In this document: positions 52,347-61,248 of the stretch, in pieces | Numbering within the stretch: position 1 is the stretch's first letter | Layout of the letters: the number at the start of each line of letters is the position of its first letter | Origin: Peristeroidobacter agariperforans | GTDB lineage: Bacteria; Pseudomonadota; Gammaproteobacteria; Steroidobacterales; Steroidobacteraceae | Length of the DNA stretch: 64,000 bases | Assembly (NCBI RefSeq): GCF_004138335.1 | Contig: NZ_RYFW01000001.1 | Location: 1,240,001 to 1,304,000, forward strand | Reading direction: 5' to 3' | The notes under the pieces: generated by a model | What the model was told of the DNA's origin: nothing | Databases searched by the model: none | What the model saw: the letters and a program-made list of their open reading frames with translations, nothing else | Program-made: the position numbers and the translations under genes

Positions 52347-53357
52347 ATGACTGTTCGCAATCATCAGTTCCGTCTGGCAGCCCGGCCGGTGGGCGCGGTG
52401 AAGCGTACCGACTTCAACTACGTCGAAGAACCGGCCCGCTCGCCTGGCGACAATGAAGTGCTGGTGAAGACGTTATATCTCTCGCTCGACCCGGCAATGC
52501 GCGGCTGGATGAACGAGGGCAAGTCATATGTTCCACCCGTGGCGCTCGGCGAAGTCATGCGCGCCGGCGGCGTCGGCAAAGTCATCGAGTCCAAACATCC
52601 CAAGTTCAGTGCCGGCGACTTCGTGTACGGCACGCTCGGCATCCAGGAATACGCGACGCTCGATGGCAAGGGGCTGAGCAAGGTCGATCCTTCAGTCGCG
52701 CCGCTGCCGGTTTATCTCGGGACGCTCGGTATGCCGGGAATGACCGCGTATTTCGGCCTGCTCGATATCGGCAAGCCGCAGCCAGGCGAGACGGTCGTCG
52801 TTTCAGGCGCGGCGGGTGCCGTTGGCACGGTCGTCGGTCAGATCGCGAAGATCAAAGGATGTCGCGTGGTTGGCATTGCCGGCGGCAAGCAGAAGTGCGA
52901 TTACCTCACGCAAACGCTCGGCTTCGACGCCGCCATCGATTACAAGTCCGAGGACGTGAAGAAGGCGCTGCGTCAGCATTGCCCCAAAGGCGTCGATGTT
53001 TATTTCGACAACGTCGGTGGCGACATTCTCGACATCGTGCTCACTCAGCTGGCCCGCAAGGCGCGCATCATCATCTGCGGCGCGATCTCACAGTACAACA
53101 GCACATCGGGTGTGAAGGGGCCGTCGAACTACATGTCGCTGCTGGTCAATCGCGCCAGCATGACTGGCATGGTCGTGTTCGACTACGCCGATCGGTATCC
53201 GGAAGCGGGGCGGGAGATGGCAGGTTGGCTGCAGAGCGGCCAGCTCAAGACGCGCGAAGATATCGTCAGTGGGTTGGAAACATTTCCGGAGACGCTGCTG
53301 AAATTGTTCAGCGGCGAGAACTTCGGCAAGTTGGTGTTGAAAGTCGCTGACGCGTGA
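52347..53357 (+). CDS. NADP-dependent MDR-type oxidoreductase (CurA/leukotriene B4 dehydrogenase-like)
   Basis: A 336-residue medium-chain reductase without structural zinc. It has YLSLDPAMRGWMNEGKSYVP (typical SLDPxxRxWM of CurA/YncB/PTGR proteins), YLGTLGMPGMTAYFGLLDIG, the Rossmann motif VVVSGAAGAVGTVVGQIAK, VVGIAGGKQKC, VDVYFDNVGGDILD and GAISQYN. It reduces activated double bonds (enones, curcumin-like compounds) with NADPH. GGAGG lies four bases before the ATG. It stands as a single gene with its own terminator. Confidence 0.93.
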   Translation: MTVRNHQFRLAARPVGAVKRTDFNYVEEPARSPGDNEVLVKTLYLSLDPAMRGWMNEGKSYVPPVALGEVMRAGGVGKVIESKHPKFSAGDFVYGTLGIQEYATLDGKGLSKVDPSVAPLPVYLGTLGMPGMTAYFGLLDIGKPQPGETVVVSGAAGAVGTVVGQIAKIKGCRVVGIAGGKQKCDYLTQTLGFDAAIDYKSEDVKKALRQHCPKGVDVYFDNVGGDILDIVLTQLARKARIIICGAISQYNSTSGVKGPSNYMSLLVNRASMTGMVVFDYADRYPEAGREMAGWLQSGQLKTREDIVSGLETFPETLLKLFSGENFGKLVLKVADA

Positions 53358-53378
53358 GTCATCGGCCGCTCGCGCGGC

Positions 53379-53402
53379 CTCTTCTTCAGAAGGGTTTTTT
53401 TT
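53379..53402 (+). terminator. Intrinsic terminator of the oxidoreductase gene
   Basis: A six-pair stem around CTTC-TTCA-GAAG is followed by eight T residues (53395-53402). A second GC-rich hairpin GGCCGC/GCGGCC (53364-53379) sits just before it. Confidence 0.75.
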
Positions 53403-53444
53403 CGATCTGCAGCAGAGGCGTTGCGCTGGCGAATGGCGGACGGC

Positions 53445-54014
53445 TTAAACGCCCGCTCTGGCGAGCAGCACGGCCGACACGCCTTGCGCCGGCCGGTTCG
53501 CGTCGGTGTTCCTGTACGAATGCGGTACGTTCCCCGGAAAGGCGAGCACATCGCCGGTGGCCAGGTCGAAGCGGTCGCCGGCGACGAAGATCGTCACCTG
53601 GCCTGACAGGCACGTGAAGAACTCCCGCGTGCCGGGCAGGTGAGGCGAGCCTCGCATCGATGCGCCCGGTGCGAAATCCATCACCTGGAGCACTTCGTCC
53701 GGCACGCGCTCCGGAATCAACGATCGAATCGTGACGCCGCGTCCGGCACTCTGTGTCGCCATCTCATCGCTCGCCCACTTCCGAACCTTCGCTCGCGGCG
53801 AGGCGAGCAGCTCATCGAGCGGCACGTCCAGCGCATTGGCAACCTTGACCAACACCGTGAGCGACGGGTTGCCGCTACTCGATTCCAGATTGGCAATGGT
53901 CGAGCGCGGCACGTCAGCACTCTTCGCCAGCGCGCCTTGCGTGAGATTGCGCACCTGGCGAAAGGCGACGAGATTGCGGGCGAGGTGTTCGGCGACGAGT
54001 TCTGGCTTGTCCAT
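53445..54014 (-). CDS. XRE-family regulator with cupin domain
   Basis: A 189-residue regulator. The N-terminal helix-turn-helix (VRNLTQGALAKSADVPRSTI, ANLESSSGNPSLTVLVKVAN) is followed by a linker and a C-terminal cupin (FFTCLSGQVTIFVAGDRFDL, ATGDVLAFPGNVPHSYRN) at about 105-185. The cupin probably binds a small effector; HSY and the GTREFF segment supply possible ligand residues. It is similar in layout to SutR/PuuR-type regulators. It is divergent from the SDR/QueA-like pair, and a palindrome in the 85-base gap is a likely operator. Confidence 0.9.
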   Translation of the reverse strand: MDKPELVAEHLARNLVAFRQVRNLTQGALAKSADVPRSTIANLESSSGNPSLTVLVKVANALDVPLDELLASPRAKVRKWASDEMATQSAGRGVTIRSLIPERVPDEVLQVMDFAPGASMRGSPHLPGTREFFTCLSGQVTIFVAGDRFDLATGDVLAFPGNVPHSYRNTDANRPAQGVSAVLLARAGV

Positions 54015-54029
54015 GCTTGCTACCGCTTG

Positions 54030-54041
54030 CCAATATATTGG
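54030..54041. promoter_or_regulatory. Candidate operator of the XRE-cupin regulator
   Basis: The perfect 12-base palindrome CCAATATATTGG lies 15 bases before the regulator's start and 58 bases before the divergent SDR start. Its centre TATATT could serve as a -10 on the minus strand. Binding there would autoregulate and control both directions. Sequence symmetry is seen; function is inferred. Confidence 0.55.
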
Positions 54042-54099
54042 ACACGGTGGTTGGCTAGTTGCTGCAGGTCCCTAAGATGCTGTCATCGAAGGAGACCCT

Positions 54100-54834
54100 A
54101 TGCAAACTCAACGACAGTCCGAAACTCCGCGCCGGTTGACCGGCGTAAGAGTCGCGATCACTGGCGGCACATCGGGGCTCGGCCTCGCGCTGGTCAGGGA
54201 GCTCACGCGTCGCGGAGCTCTGGTTGCTTTGGTCGCTCGCACGCCCGCTCGCGTTGCCGTCGTGGCAGCGGAAGAATCTGCGCACGGCATCGTCGGCGAT
54301 GTTTCCAACAAGCACGACATTCACCGTATCGCGCTGCAAGTCACCGGCCGATTGGGCGGGCTCGATGTGCTCATCAACAACGCGTCCGATCTCGGTCCCG
54401 TGCCGCTTGCGGTGCTCGGTGACACTCAGTGCGAGGATTTCGAGCGCGCGCTGGTAACGAATGTGCTCGGCCCGTTTCGATTGACGAAGGCGCTGCTCGG
54501 TGCGCTGGCCGCGTCGGCGCGTGAAGGGAAAGGTTCGCTGGTGTTGAACATCTCCAGCGACGCGGCGGTCAACGCGTACCCGCAGTGGGGCGCTTACGGC
54601 GCTAGCAAGGCTGCATTGGCGCATATGACGCGCATCTGGAACGAAGAGTTGTCCGCGCAAGGAGTGCGCTTCATCGCGCTCGATCCAGGCGACATGGACA
54701 CGCCGATGCACGCCGCCGCGCTGCCCGACGCCGATCCGTCGACGCTCAAGCAACCGGCCCAGTCAGCGTACGAGCTGGCGGAAACCATTTGTGATTTGCT
54801 GCCGGCGCGCCCGGCGCTGAGAAACGCATCATGA
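54100..54834 (+). CDS. Short-chain dehydrogenase/reductase
   Basis: A 244-residue classical SDR. Cofactor loop TGGTSGLGLALVRELTRRG (TGxxxGxG), NNAS in DVLINNASDLGP, catalytic Ser in LNISSDAAVNAYPQWG and YxxxK in AYGASKAALAHMTR. PGDMDTPMHAAA follows the usual PG motif. The preference for NAD or NADP is unclear. GAAGGAG precedes the ATG. The stop overlaps the QueA-like gene by four bases (ATGA), so the two probably serve one pathway. Confidence 0.92.
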   Translation: MQTQRQSETPRRLTGVRVAITGGTSGLGLALVRELTRRGALVALVARTPARVAVVAAEESAHGIVGDVSNKHDIHRIALQVTGRLGGLDVLINNASDLGPVPLAVLGDTQCEDFERALVTNVLGPFRLTKALLGALAASAREGKGSLVLNISSDAAVNAYPQWGAYGASKAALAHMTRIWNEELSAQGVRFIALDPGDMDTPMHAAALPDADPSTLKQPAQSAYELAETICDLLPARPALRNAS

Positions 54835-56057
54835 TTCCAGCCGATCGCCCCACTCAACGACCCGCCACTGCTCGTTTGCTATATGTCGACGAGCACGGCG
54901 CGATTCGTCACGCGCCGCGCTCGCAATTGGTGGACTTGCTCCGTCCCGGCGATCTGGTGATTGCAAATGACGCCGCGACGCTGCCGGCGAGCTTGCAGGG
55001 AATGCACGTGCGCACTGGACGCAGCATCGAGGTGCGGCTCGCAGGCAAGCCATCGCTGGCTCATCGAGATGTGCAGCGATTCATCGCTGTGGCATTCGGG
55101 CCCGGCGACTATCGCACGCGCACGGAAGATCGGCCGTTGCCACCTGTGTTCGAGGCGGGCGATGAGCTCGAGCTGGGTTCCTTGATCGCGCGTGTCGAAC
55201 GAGTACTGGGGCATCCGCGACTGCTCGCGCTGCGTTTCGAAGCTGCGGTCGATGAGTTGTGGCGAGGGCTGGCCGAGCACGGTCGTCCCATTCAATACGC
55301 TCATCTCAGCGAGCCTTTGTCGCTATGGGATGTTTGGACCTCGATTGCGGGCGCGCCTGTGGCCTATGAGCCACCGTCAGCCGGATTTGTGCTGGACTGG
55401 CAGATGCTCGCGGACTTCGAGGCGCGAGGCATCGAGTTCGCAACGCTCACGCACGCCGCGGGGATTTCCTCCACGGGAGATCCGGAGCTGGATCGCAAGC
55501 TGCCGTTCGATGAGCCGTACCGGATTCCGGTCGCGACCGAAGAGGCGATTGCGGCCGCGTTGTGCGAGGGCCGGCGGATCGTCGCGATCGGTACGACGGT
55601 CGTGCGGGCGCTGGAGCACAGCGCCGCGACTTTCGGCTCGGTTGCGGCCGGCGAGAGCGTCGCGAATCTCCGGATCGACGCCGAGACGCAGCTGCGCGTG
55701 GTTGACGTGATTCTGTCCGGTACACACGAGCCCGGCACCAGTCACTACGCGTTGCTGCAAGCATTCGCCGACAAAGCAGCGCTGCTGCGCGCGGATGACG
55801 CGCTGGAGAGTGCCGGCTATCGCAGCCACGAATTCGGCGATTCCGTTCTGATTGAACGCGATAGCCGTCGATATTCGCGCCCGGCCGGACCGACCAGGGC
55901 GACTAAAAGTGGGGGCGAAGATTTTCCGGAACGTCAAGGACTGGTCGGACGGCGTGCGCCACGTATACTCCGCCGTTTTGCGCCGGCGCCCGCCCATGTG
56001 GTTCAAGAATCTCATCGTCTATCGCCTGCCCGACGACTTCTCTGTCTCCGCGACTGA
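54831..56057 (+). CDS. QueA-family S-adenosylmethionine ribosyltransferase-isomerase paralogue
   Basis: A 408-residue member of the QueA family. Bona fide QueA transfers the ribosyl part of SAM to preQ1-tRNA. Family blocks are LLRPGDLVIANDAATLPASL, VEVRL-like IEVRLAGK, GRPIQYAHLSEPLSLWD, FATLTHAAGISSTGDPE, the IVAIGTTVVRALEHSA motif, and ILSGTHEPGTSHYALLQAFA near 295-320. The spacing and the SDR partner suggest a paralogue acting on something other than queuosine precursors (inference). The last 55 residues past VLIERDSRR are Arg-rich, unlike QueA, and overlap rdgC by 62 bases, so the true stop position may be an extension. Confidence 0.82.
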   Translation: MIPADRPTQRPATARLLYVDEHGAIRHAPRSQLVDLLRPGDLVIANDAATLPASLQGMHVRTGRSIEVRLAGKPSLAHRDVQRFIAVAFGPGDYRTRTEDRPLPPVFEAGDELELGSLIARVERVLGHPRLLALRFEAAVDELWRGLAEHGRPIQYAHLSEPLSLWDVWTSIAGAPVAYEPPSAGFVLDWQMLADFEARGIEFATLTHAAGISSTGDPELDRKLPFDEPYRIPVATEEAIAAALCEGRRIVAIGTTVVRALEHSAATFGSVAAGESVANLRIDAETQLRVVDVILSGTHEPGTSHYALLQAFADKAALLRADDALESAGYRSHEFGDSVLIERDSRRYSRPAGPTRATKSGGEDFPERQGLVGRRAPRILRRFAPAPAHVVQESHRLSPARRLLCLRD

Positions 56058-56913
56058 GCTGGAAGAGAAGCTCGCCGCGCGCTCGCTCATGCCGTGCGGC
56101 AGCTTCGACATGCAGAGCAAGGGCTGGGTGTTCTCCAGTGACCTGGAGCGCTACGTCCACACGGTCAACGGCCAGCACCTGATCGCGCTCGGCGTGGATC
56201 AGAAGTTATTGCCGGGCTCCATCATCCGCCAGGTAGCTACCGATCGCGCCAAGGAGATCGCCAAGGAGCAGGGCTATCCGGTCGGCCGCCGTCAGATGCG
56301 CGAATTGAAGATGCGCGTCACCGAAGAGCTGCGCGGTCGCGCGTTGACGCGTAAACGCGTGACGCACGCGTGGATCGATCCGGCGCACGGCTGGCTGGTC
56401 GTGAATGCATCCAGCGAAGGCAAGGCCGAAGAGCTGGTCGAGACGTTGCGGGACACGCTGGGCAGCTTGCAGGTCACGTTGATGGAGACGGAGCGCTCTC
56501 CCTCGTCCTCGATGACGGCCTGGTTGGCGCTGGGCGATGCGCCGGTCACGTTCACCATCGATGACGATTGCGAATTGCAGGCGGCGGATCAGAGCAAGCC
56601 GGTGGTTCGCTACGTGCGCCATCCGCTCGACGGCAAAGAAATCCGCGCGCAGATCACCGGCGGCATGTTCGCGACACGTCTCGGCCTGACGTGGAAGGAT
56701 CGCATCTCGTTCGTACTGAACGAGAAGCTGCACGTGAAGAAGGTGGAGTTCCTGTTGATGGACAAGGACACGCCCGCGGAAGGCGAGTCGGCCAATCCGG
56801 GCGAACAGTTCGATATCGACTTCACCCTGATGACCGGCGAGCTCGCCGCGCTGCTGGCCGATTTGGCCAAGGCCCTCGGCGAACCGGAACAGAAGCAGGC
56901 CGCGGCTGCATAA
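55996..56913 (+). CDS. rdgC: Recombination-associated protein RdgC
   Basis: A 305-residue RdgC, a ring-forming DNA-binding protein that limits RecA activity; E. coli RdgC has 303 residues. It starts MWFKNLIVYRLPDDF as in other RdgC proteins. Further signatures are SKGWVFSSDLERYVHTVNGQ, YPVGRRQMRELKMRVTEEL, TRKRVTHAWIDPAHGWLVVN and WKDRISFVLNEKLHVKKVEF. The start is fixed by homology; the frame upstream lies within the QueA-like gene. RdgC is confined largely to beta- and gammaproteobacteria and supports the taxonomic reading. Confidence 0.95.
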   Translation: MWFKNLIVYRLPDDFSVSATELEEKLAARSLMPCGSFDMQSKGWVFSSDLERYVHTVNGQHLIALGVDQKLLPGSIIRQVATDRAKEIAKEQGYPVGRRQMRELKMRVTEELRGRALTRKRVTHAWIDPAHGWLVVNASSEGKAEELVETLRDTLGSLQVTLMETERSPSSSMTAWLALGDAPVTFTIDDDCELQAADQSKPVVRYVRHPLDGKEIRAQITGGMFATRLGLTWKDRISFVLNEKLHVKKVEFLLMDKDTPAEGESANPGEQFDIDFTLMTGELAALLADLAKALGEPEQKQAAAA

Positions 56914-56965
56914 CGCAGCAGCAGGTACTTCTGAAGAGGGGGCCGCGAATCGCCGGCCGACTACG

Positions 56966-57910
56966 TCAGGGCGTCAGCGGCTGGCCGGCCCACCGCAGGA
57001 TCGCCCGCGACACATCCTGCTCCTTCTTCAGCTGATCCATCAGCTTGAGCATCTGCTCGGAGAATTTCTCTTTCTCCACTTGCGCCGCAACGACGGCGCC
57101 GGCCGCCTGATTCTGATGGCGCAGCGTCTGGATCTTGTCCGTTACCTGCATCGCCGCTGCCGAATCGGGAATGGCAAGGCGCTGCGCCAGGCCCAAGCCC
57201 AGCCCTTCGACCAGCGCGGTGTCGCTGTTTTGTAATGCTTTCGCCACTCGCTCACAGCGCACGCGAGTTTCGGGTTCGCGAACGTCTTGTTCATCGCACG
57301 CCGCAGTCACTGGCCGTAACGCGGGAATCGCCAGCGCGGACAGCCAGCCGATAGTCACATTCATGGCATTGGTCAGCGGCGTCGGGACCGCCTGCGCGGT
57401 CGACGTCGCTATGGGCATCCGACTCACGGCGGGAGTGAGCCTCGCGACGGTCGTCGTCCAATAAATGTTGAAGTCCGCCGCCTGGCTCATCATGTCCAGG
57501 ATCTGCGCTTCGGCTCGCGCATCGCCTCGCGCTTGCGCCCGCGCGAGGGGGCCGATCCAGACGGCGCCGTTGTCCGGGTCGAGCTTGCGCAGGCGCGCTT
57601 CGATGGGCTGAGGCTCGCAGCCGGGCACTTCCGTGCAGAGTCGCAAATGTAGCCACAGAATTTCCGGACGCTCCGGAGCGGCCTGCGCTGCTTTCTGAAT
57701 CTGCGACAGGGCCTGCGAACCATTGGTGACTGGGCTCGCACCCCAGAGCGCCACAGCGGTGGCGGCCATCTGGTCTGCATCGCCCTCTCCAGGGGCGGGC
57801 CTGGCGTTCGAGGTGCTCTGTTGCGGCGGCGAACTGGCGCACGCCGAGAGCAGCAACACTGCGAGCAATGGCCACGAACGAGCCCGACCAATCCATGATG
57901 CGCGTTTCAT
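56966..57910 (-). CDS. Lipoprotein of unknown function
   Basis: A 314-residue predicted lipoprotein. MKRASWIGRARSWPLLAVLL is followed by lipobox LLSAC (Cys near 23). The mature chain is helical. It contains TPR/Sel1-like spacing in ALSQIQKAAQAAPERPEILW and LWLHLRLCTEVPGCEPQPIE, PDNGAVWIGPLARAQARGDA, and a C-terminal segment EKFSEQMLKLMDQLKKEQDV. No catalytic motif. I choose ATG 57910 because it gives an intact signal peptide. It converges with rdgC. Confidence 0.8.
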   Translation of the reverse strand: MKRASWIGRARSWPLLAVLLLSACASSPPQQSTSNARPAPGEGDADQMAATAVALWGASPVTNGSQALSQIQKAAQAAPERPEILWLHLRLCTEVPGCEPQPIEARLRKLDPDNGAVWIGPLARAQARGDARAEAQILDMMSQAADFNIYWTTTVARLTPAVSRMPIATSTAQAVPTPLTNAMNVTIGWLSALAIPALRPVTAACDEQDVREPETRVRCERVAKALQNSDTALVEGLGLGLAQRLAIPDSAAAMQVTDKIQTLRHQNQAAGAVVAAQVEKEKFSEQMLKLMDQLKKEQDVSRAILRWAGQPLTP

Positions 57911-58143
57911 GGGCGGCAATCTTAGCAATGCCAGCCGGATGATGGGCCACACCGAACCGTCGCTCGCAAACAACGCCCCGGATGTCTACCGGCGCGTATC
58001 CGCCGTTCACCGGTAGTTGCTGGTAAGCCCGTCCGGCAGGACTTAGTTTCGGAGCCCATGGTCGTTAGTCCGTCAGCGCCCGCGACATCCCTCACGCCCG
58101 CCGTCGGGCCTGTATTCAGGGCGCTCACGGCTGGAGTCATTCG

Positions 58144-58530
58144 ATGAACGATTTATCCGCACAGCACCGGCCGCGCCGCTCCCGGCTGGTGGCGGGCATT
58201 TTTCTGCTGGTGCTGGGTGGGCTGCTGCTGGCGGTCAACCTGGGCTTCGGGCTGCCGTGGGGCTGGTGGCAGTTCTTACCGTGGGGATTGTTCGTGATCG
58301 GCGGCTTCGGCCTGCTCCTTCCGACCCGGCACATGGACCGCGTGGGCGGCGTCTGGTCGATGGCTATAGGCTTGTACTGCTTGATTGGCTTCCATCAATG
58401 GTGGGGCCTGGGCTGGTCCAGCGCCTGGCCGATCTTCGTGATCGCCGCGGGCCTGGGCTTCATCCTGCATCGGCATGAAGATCGGCCACCGCCTGCGGCG
58501 AGCGGCCCGTCGGGCACTGGTGTGTCATGA
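58144..58530 (+). CDS. Small membrane protein, LiaF-TM/DUF5668-like
   Basis: A 128-residue inner-membrane protein with about four hydrophobic segments (LVAGIFLLVLGGLLLAVNLG, FLPWGLFVIGGFGLLL, VWSMAIGLYCLIG, SSAWPIFVIAAGLGFIL). The pattern GxxLLxxNLGF ... WPxxLIxxG is that of DUF5668 (LiaF-TM-like) domains. It overlaps the next gene by four bases, and the whole block through the LytTR regulator is one operon. It probably acts as a membrane partner of the sensor system (inference). Confidence 0.82.
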   Translation: MNDLSAQHRPRRSRLVAGIFLLVLGGLLLAVNLGFGLPWGWWQFLPWGLFVIGGFGLLLPTRHMDRVGGVWSMAIGLYCLIGFHQWWGLGWSSAWPIFVIAAGLGFILHRHEDRPPPAASGPSGTGVS

Positions 58531-59411
58531 ACCAGGTCCCGCCCGGAGATGATCCGAATCGGAAGCAGCACGAGGATTGGCCGTTGCATCCGCCCCGCTC
58601 AGCGCCGCAACCCAGCACCCGTCACGAGATGTTCTCGACCCGGCTGATCGTCGGGCTACTCATCATCCTGCTCGGCGGCACGCTGCTCGCCGACAATCTC
58701 GGTTGGTTCGAAGCGCGTCATATATTGCGCAGCCTGTGGCCGCTGGCGCTGGTCGCGGTCGGCGTCGCGATGATTCGCAATCCCCAGCACAAGCGCAGTC
58801 GCGCGTGGGGCTGGGTTCTGGTCACGGTGGGCTTCTGGATCTTCGCCGACAAGATCGGCTGGATCCACGTCAGTCTCGGTCAGCTGATATTGCCGGGCAT
58901 ATTGTTGTTCGTCGGCGGCGTGCTGGTGTTCCGTTCGTTGAGCGGTCCGCCCAGCGGACCTGACGCCCCGACGCCTACTAGCACCTCAAACAGCAACGGC
59001 GCCGCCAGCACCAACGGCACGAGTTACACGAACCAGGACCAGGGCTTCAGCTTCGGCAGTGCGCAGGCGAGCGACAGCGCTGAGTTCGTACGCTCGTTCG
59101 CGATGCTCTCGGGTCACGAGCTCCGGCCGGTGTCGCGACCGTTTCGTGGCGCCGATCTGAATGCCATCATGGGCGGCATCAAACTGGATTTGACCAGTGC
59201 GCGCATGGAAGGCGACAGCGCTGTGATCGAAGTGTTTGCATTCTGGGGCGGCGTGGAAATCTATGTGCCGCCGGACTGGACCGTGACCAGCGAAGTCACG
59301 ACGCTGCTGGCCGGCTTCATCGACAAGCGACGCCCCACCAGTGTGGTGCCGACCAAACATCTGGTGGTCAAAGGCATGGTCGTGATGGCCGGCGTCGAGA
59401 TCAAAAATTAA
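58527..59411 (+). CDS. LiaF-like membrane protein
   Basis: A 294-residue protein. An N-terminal DUF5668 membrane part (TRLIVGLLIILLGGTLLADN, LWPLALVAVGVAMI, WVLVTVGFWIFADKIG) is followed by a Ser/Asn/Thr-rich linker. The C-terminal domain is like the cell-wall-active antibiotic response domain of LiaF/VraT (AIMGGIKLDLTSARMEGDSA, VIEVFAFWGGVEIYVPPDW, VVKGMVVMAGVEIKN). In Firmicutes LiaF modulates the LiaS kinase; here the next genes are a LytS-type kinase and a LytTR regulator, so a similar modulatory role is plausible. Stop and next start overlap as TAATG. Confidence 0.87.
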   Translation: MNQVPPGDDPNRKQHEDWPLHPPRSAPQPSTRHEMFSTRLIVGLLIILLGGTLLADNLGWFEARHILRSLWPLALVAVGVAMIRNPQHKRSRAWGWVLVTVGFWIFADKIGWIHVSLGQLILPGILLFVGGVLVFRSLSGPPSGPDAPTPTSTSNSNGAASTNGTSYTNQDQGFSFGSAQASDSAEFVRSFAMLSGHELRPVSRPFRGADLNAIMGGIKLDLTSARMEGDSAVIEVFAFWGGVEIYVPPDWTVTSEVTTLLAGFIDKRRPTSVVPTKHLVVKGMVVMAGVEIKN

Positions 59412-60475
59412 TGCACCCGATCTTCAAACACCGGGGGCGCCTGCTGCTGTATCTCGGCGTGTGGGTGGTGTTCGGCCTGTTGCTGACCGTCGTGTTCGTG
59501 TTCGGCGGCAACGCGCCCGTGGCCTGGTCGCTGGAGTTCGCGGTGCCGGTGGCGATCGTGCTCGGCCTGCAATCGTTGTCGTTCTGGTATGTCGTGCAGG
59601 CCATGCCGCCCGACGACACGCCGGTTGCACGCTTGGTGACTACCTGGGCGATCGCGGGGCTGGTGTCGTTGATCGTGTGGATCGCCATCGCGTCCGCCTG
59701 GGCGATGTGGCTGCTGCCGGAAGGTGAGGTTTATCCGGAGTCCGCGGCGGGGCTGCTGCCGTTGCTGATATTCGCGGGCGCAATCGGCATGTCGCTCGCC
59801 GTGCTCGGTCATTATCTCGCCGGCGCGTTCCAACGCTCGCGGAATGCTGAACGTCGTGCGCTCGAACTGCAGGTGCTGGCGCGCGAAGCGGAGTTGAAAT
59901 CGCTACGCGCGCAGCTCGATCCACATTTCCTGTTCAATAGCTTGAACTCGGTGGCGGCGCTGATCGGCAACGACACCCAGGCCGCCCGGCAGATGTGCTT
60001 TCTCATGGCGACGTTCTTTCGCAAAAGTCTGACATTGGCGCGCCAGCAGGCGATTCCGCTGGCCGAGGAAGTGTCGCTGGCCGAAACTTTTCTTGCCATC
60101 GAGAAGGTGCGCTTCGGCGAGCGGTTGCGCGCCAGTTTCGACATCGCCGACGACGTGAAGGAAGTGGCAGTGCCGCCGCTGATGTTGCAGCCTCTGGTGG
60201 AGAATGCGGTTCATCACGGCGTGGCGCACATGCTCGAAGGCGGTGAAGTGTGCGTGCAGGCCCGCCGGCGGGAAGGCTTTCTGGAGCTGGTGGTTGCGAA
60301 TCCCTGCGATCCCGATCGACCGCCTTCGCGCAGCACCGGCGTCGGCCTGGTCAACGTGCGCTCGCGCGTGGAAACATTGTGCGGTCACCGCGCCAGCGTC
60401 GATGTCGATGCCGGCGAGACCGCGTTTCGAGTTTCCATTCTGCTGCCGGCCGTCAGCACTCATGCAACGTCTTAA
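59411..60475 (+). CDS. LytS/YehU-type sensor histidine kinase
   Basis: A 354-residue membrane kinase. Four hydrophobic segments fill residues 10-140, followed by the His_kinase domain of the LytS type: LRAQLDPHFLFNSLNSVAAL with the phosphorylated His, then a HATPase region VPPLMLQPLVENAVHHGVAH, ELVVANPCDPD and GVGLVNVRSRVETLCG. There is no extracellular domain, so it is likely to sense within the membrane or through the LiaF-like partner. It directly precedes its LytTR response regulator. Confidence 0.93.
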   Translation: MHPIFKHRGRLLLYLGVWVVFGLLLTVVFVFGGNAPVAWSLEFAVPVAIVLGLQSLSFWYVVQAMPPDDTPVARLVTTWAIAGLVSLIVWIAIASAWAMWLLPEGEVYPESAAGLLPLLIFAGAIGMSLAVLGHYLAGAFQRSRNAERRALELQVLAREAELKSLRAQLDPHFLFNSLNSVAALIGNDTQAARQMCFLMATFFRKSLTLARQQAIPLAEEVSLAETFLAIEKVRFGERLRASFDIADDVKEVAVPPLMLQPLVENAVHHGVAHMLEGGEVCVQARRREGFLELVVANPCDPDRPPSRSTGVGLVNVRSRVETLCGHRASVDVDAGETAFRVSILLPAVSTHATS

Positions 60476-60486
60476 AGGAATCTTCC

Positions 60487-61227
60487 GTGCGTGTCCTGAT
60501 CGTCGATGATGAAACCCTGGCCCGTTCCATCCTGGCCGAGCACCTGGTGAAGCTGCCGGACATCGAAATCGTCGGGCAGGCGGCGAACGGCTTCGAGGCG
60601 GTGAAGCTGGCCGAGGAGCTCAATCCCGATCTGATGTTCCTGGACATCCAGATGCCCAAGCTGTCCGGTTTCGAAGTGCTGGAGCTGTTGGGCGAGCGCG
60701 CCCCGGCCGTCATATTCAGTACGGCATTCGACGAGTACGCATTACGCGCCTTCGAGGTGCACGCGGTCGACTATCTGTTGAAGCCCGTGGAGCCGCCGCG
60801 TTTGGCTGCCGCTGTGGAGCGTGCCGCCGAGCGCCTGCGAAACAAGACCCCCGCGCCCTCGCCGGAACAATTGTCGGCGTCGGCCCGCCCGCCCGGACGC
60901 ACGCTGGAGCGCATTCTGATCCGCCACGAGGGGCGCGTGCACGTGCTGCCTCTGGAACGGATTGATTTCATCGAAGCCCAGGACGATTACCTGTCGTTCG
61001 CGGCCGGCGGCAAGCGGCTGCGCAAGCAGCAGACCATGAGCGACCTGGAAACTCAGCTGGATCCCACGCGTTTCGTGCGTATCCACCGTTCGTTCATCCT
61101 GAACGTGGAACGCCTGGCGCGGATCGATCTGTACGGCAAGGACAGCTGGCTGGCGATCCTGTCGGACGGCAGCAAGCTGCCCATGTCGCGCACGGGGCAT
61201 ACCAAGTTGAAGGAGCTGATCGGATGA
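60487..61227 (+). CDS. LytTR-family response regulator
   Basis: A 246-residue regulator. The receiver domain (1-120) has VLIVDDETLARSILAEHL, the phospho-Asp in DLMFLDIQMPKLSG, and STAFDEYALRAFEVHAVDYL ending in LKP. The C-terminal LytTR DNA-binding domain (about 145-246) contains IDFIEAQDDYLSFAAG, RFVRIHRSFILNVERLARID and LPMSRTGHTKLKELIG. The start is GTG with AAAGGA seven bases upstream. It should bind direct-repeat LytTR sites; none were mapped. The neighbouring genes downstream may be targets. Confidence 0.94.
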   Translation: MRVLIVDDETLARSILAEHLVKLPDIEIVGQAANGFEAVKLAEELNPDLMFLDIQMPKLSGFEVLELLGERAPAVIFSTAFDEYALRAFEVHAVDYLLKPVEPPRLAAAVERAAERLRNKTPAPSPEQLSASARPPGRTLERILIRHEGRVHVLPLERIDFIEAQDDYLSFAAGGKRLRKQQTMSDLETQLDPTRFVRIHRSFILNVERLARIDLYGKDSWLAILSDGSKLPMSRTGHTKLKELIG

Positions 61228-61248
61228 ACTTACCCGGAGGGCACTGCC

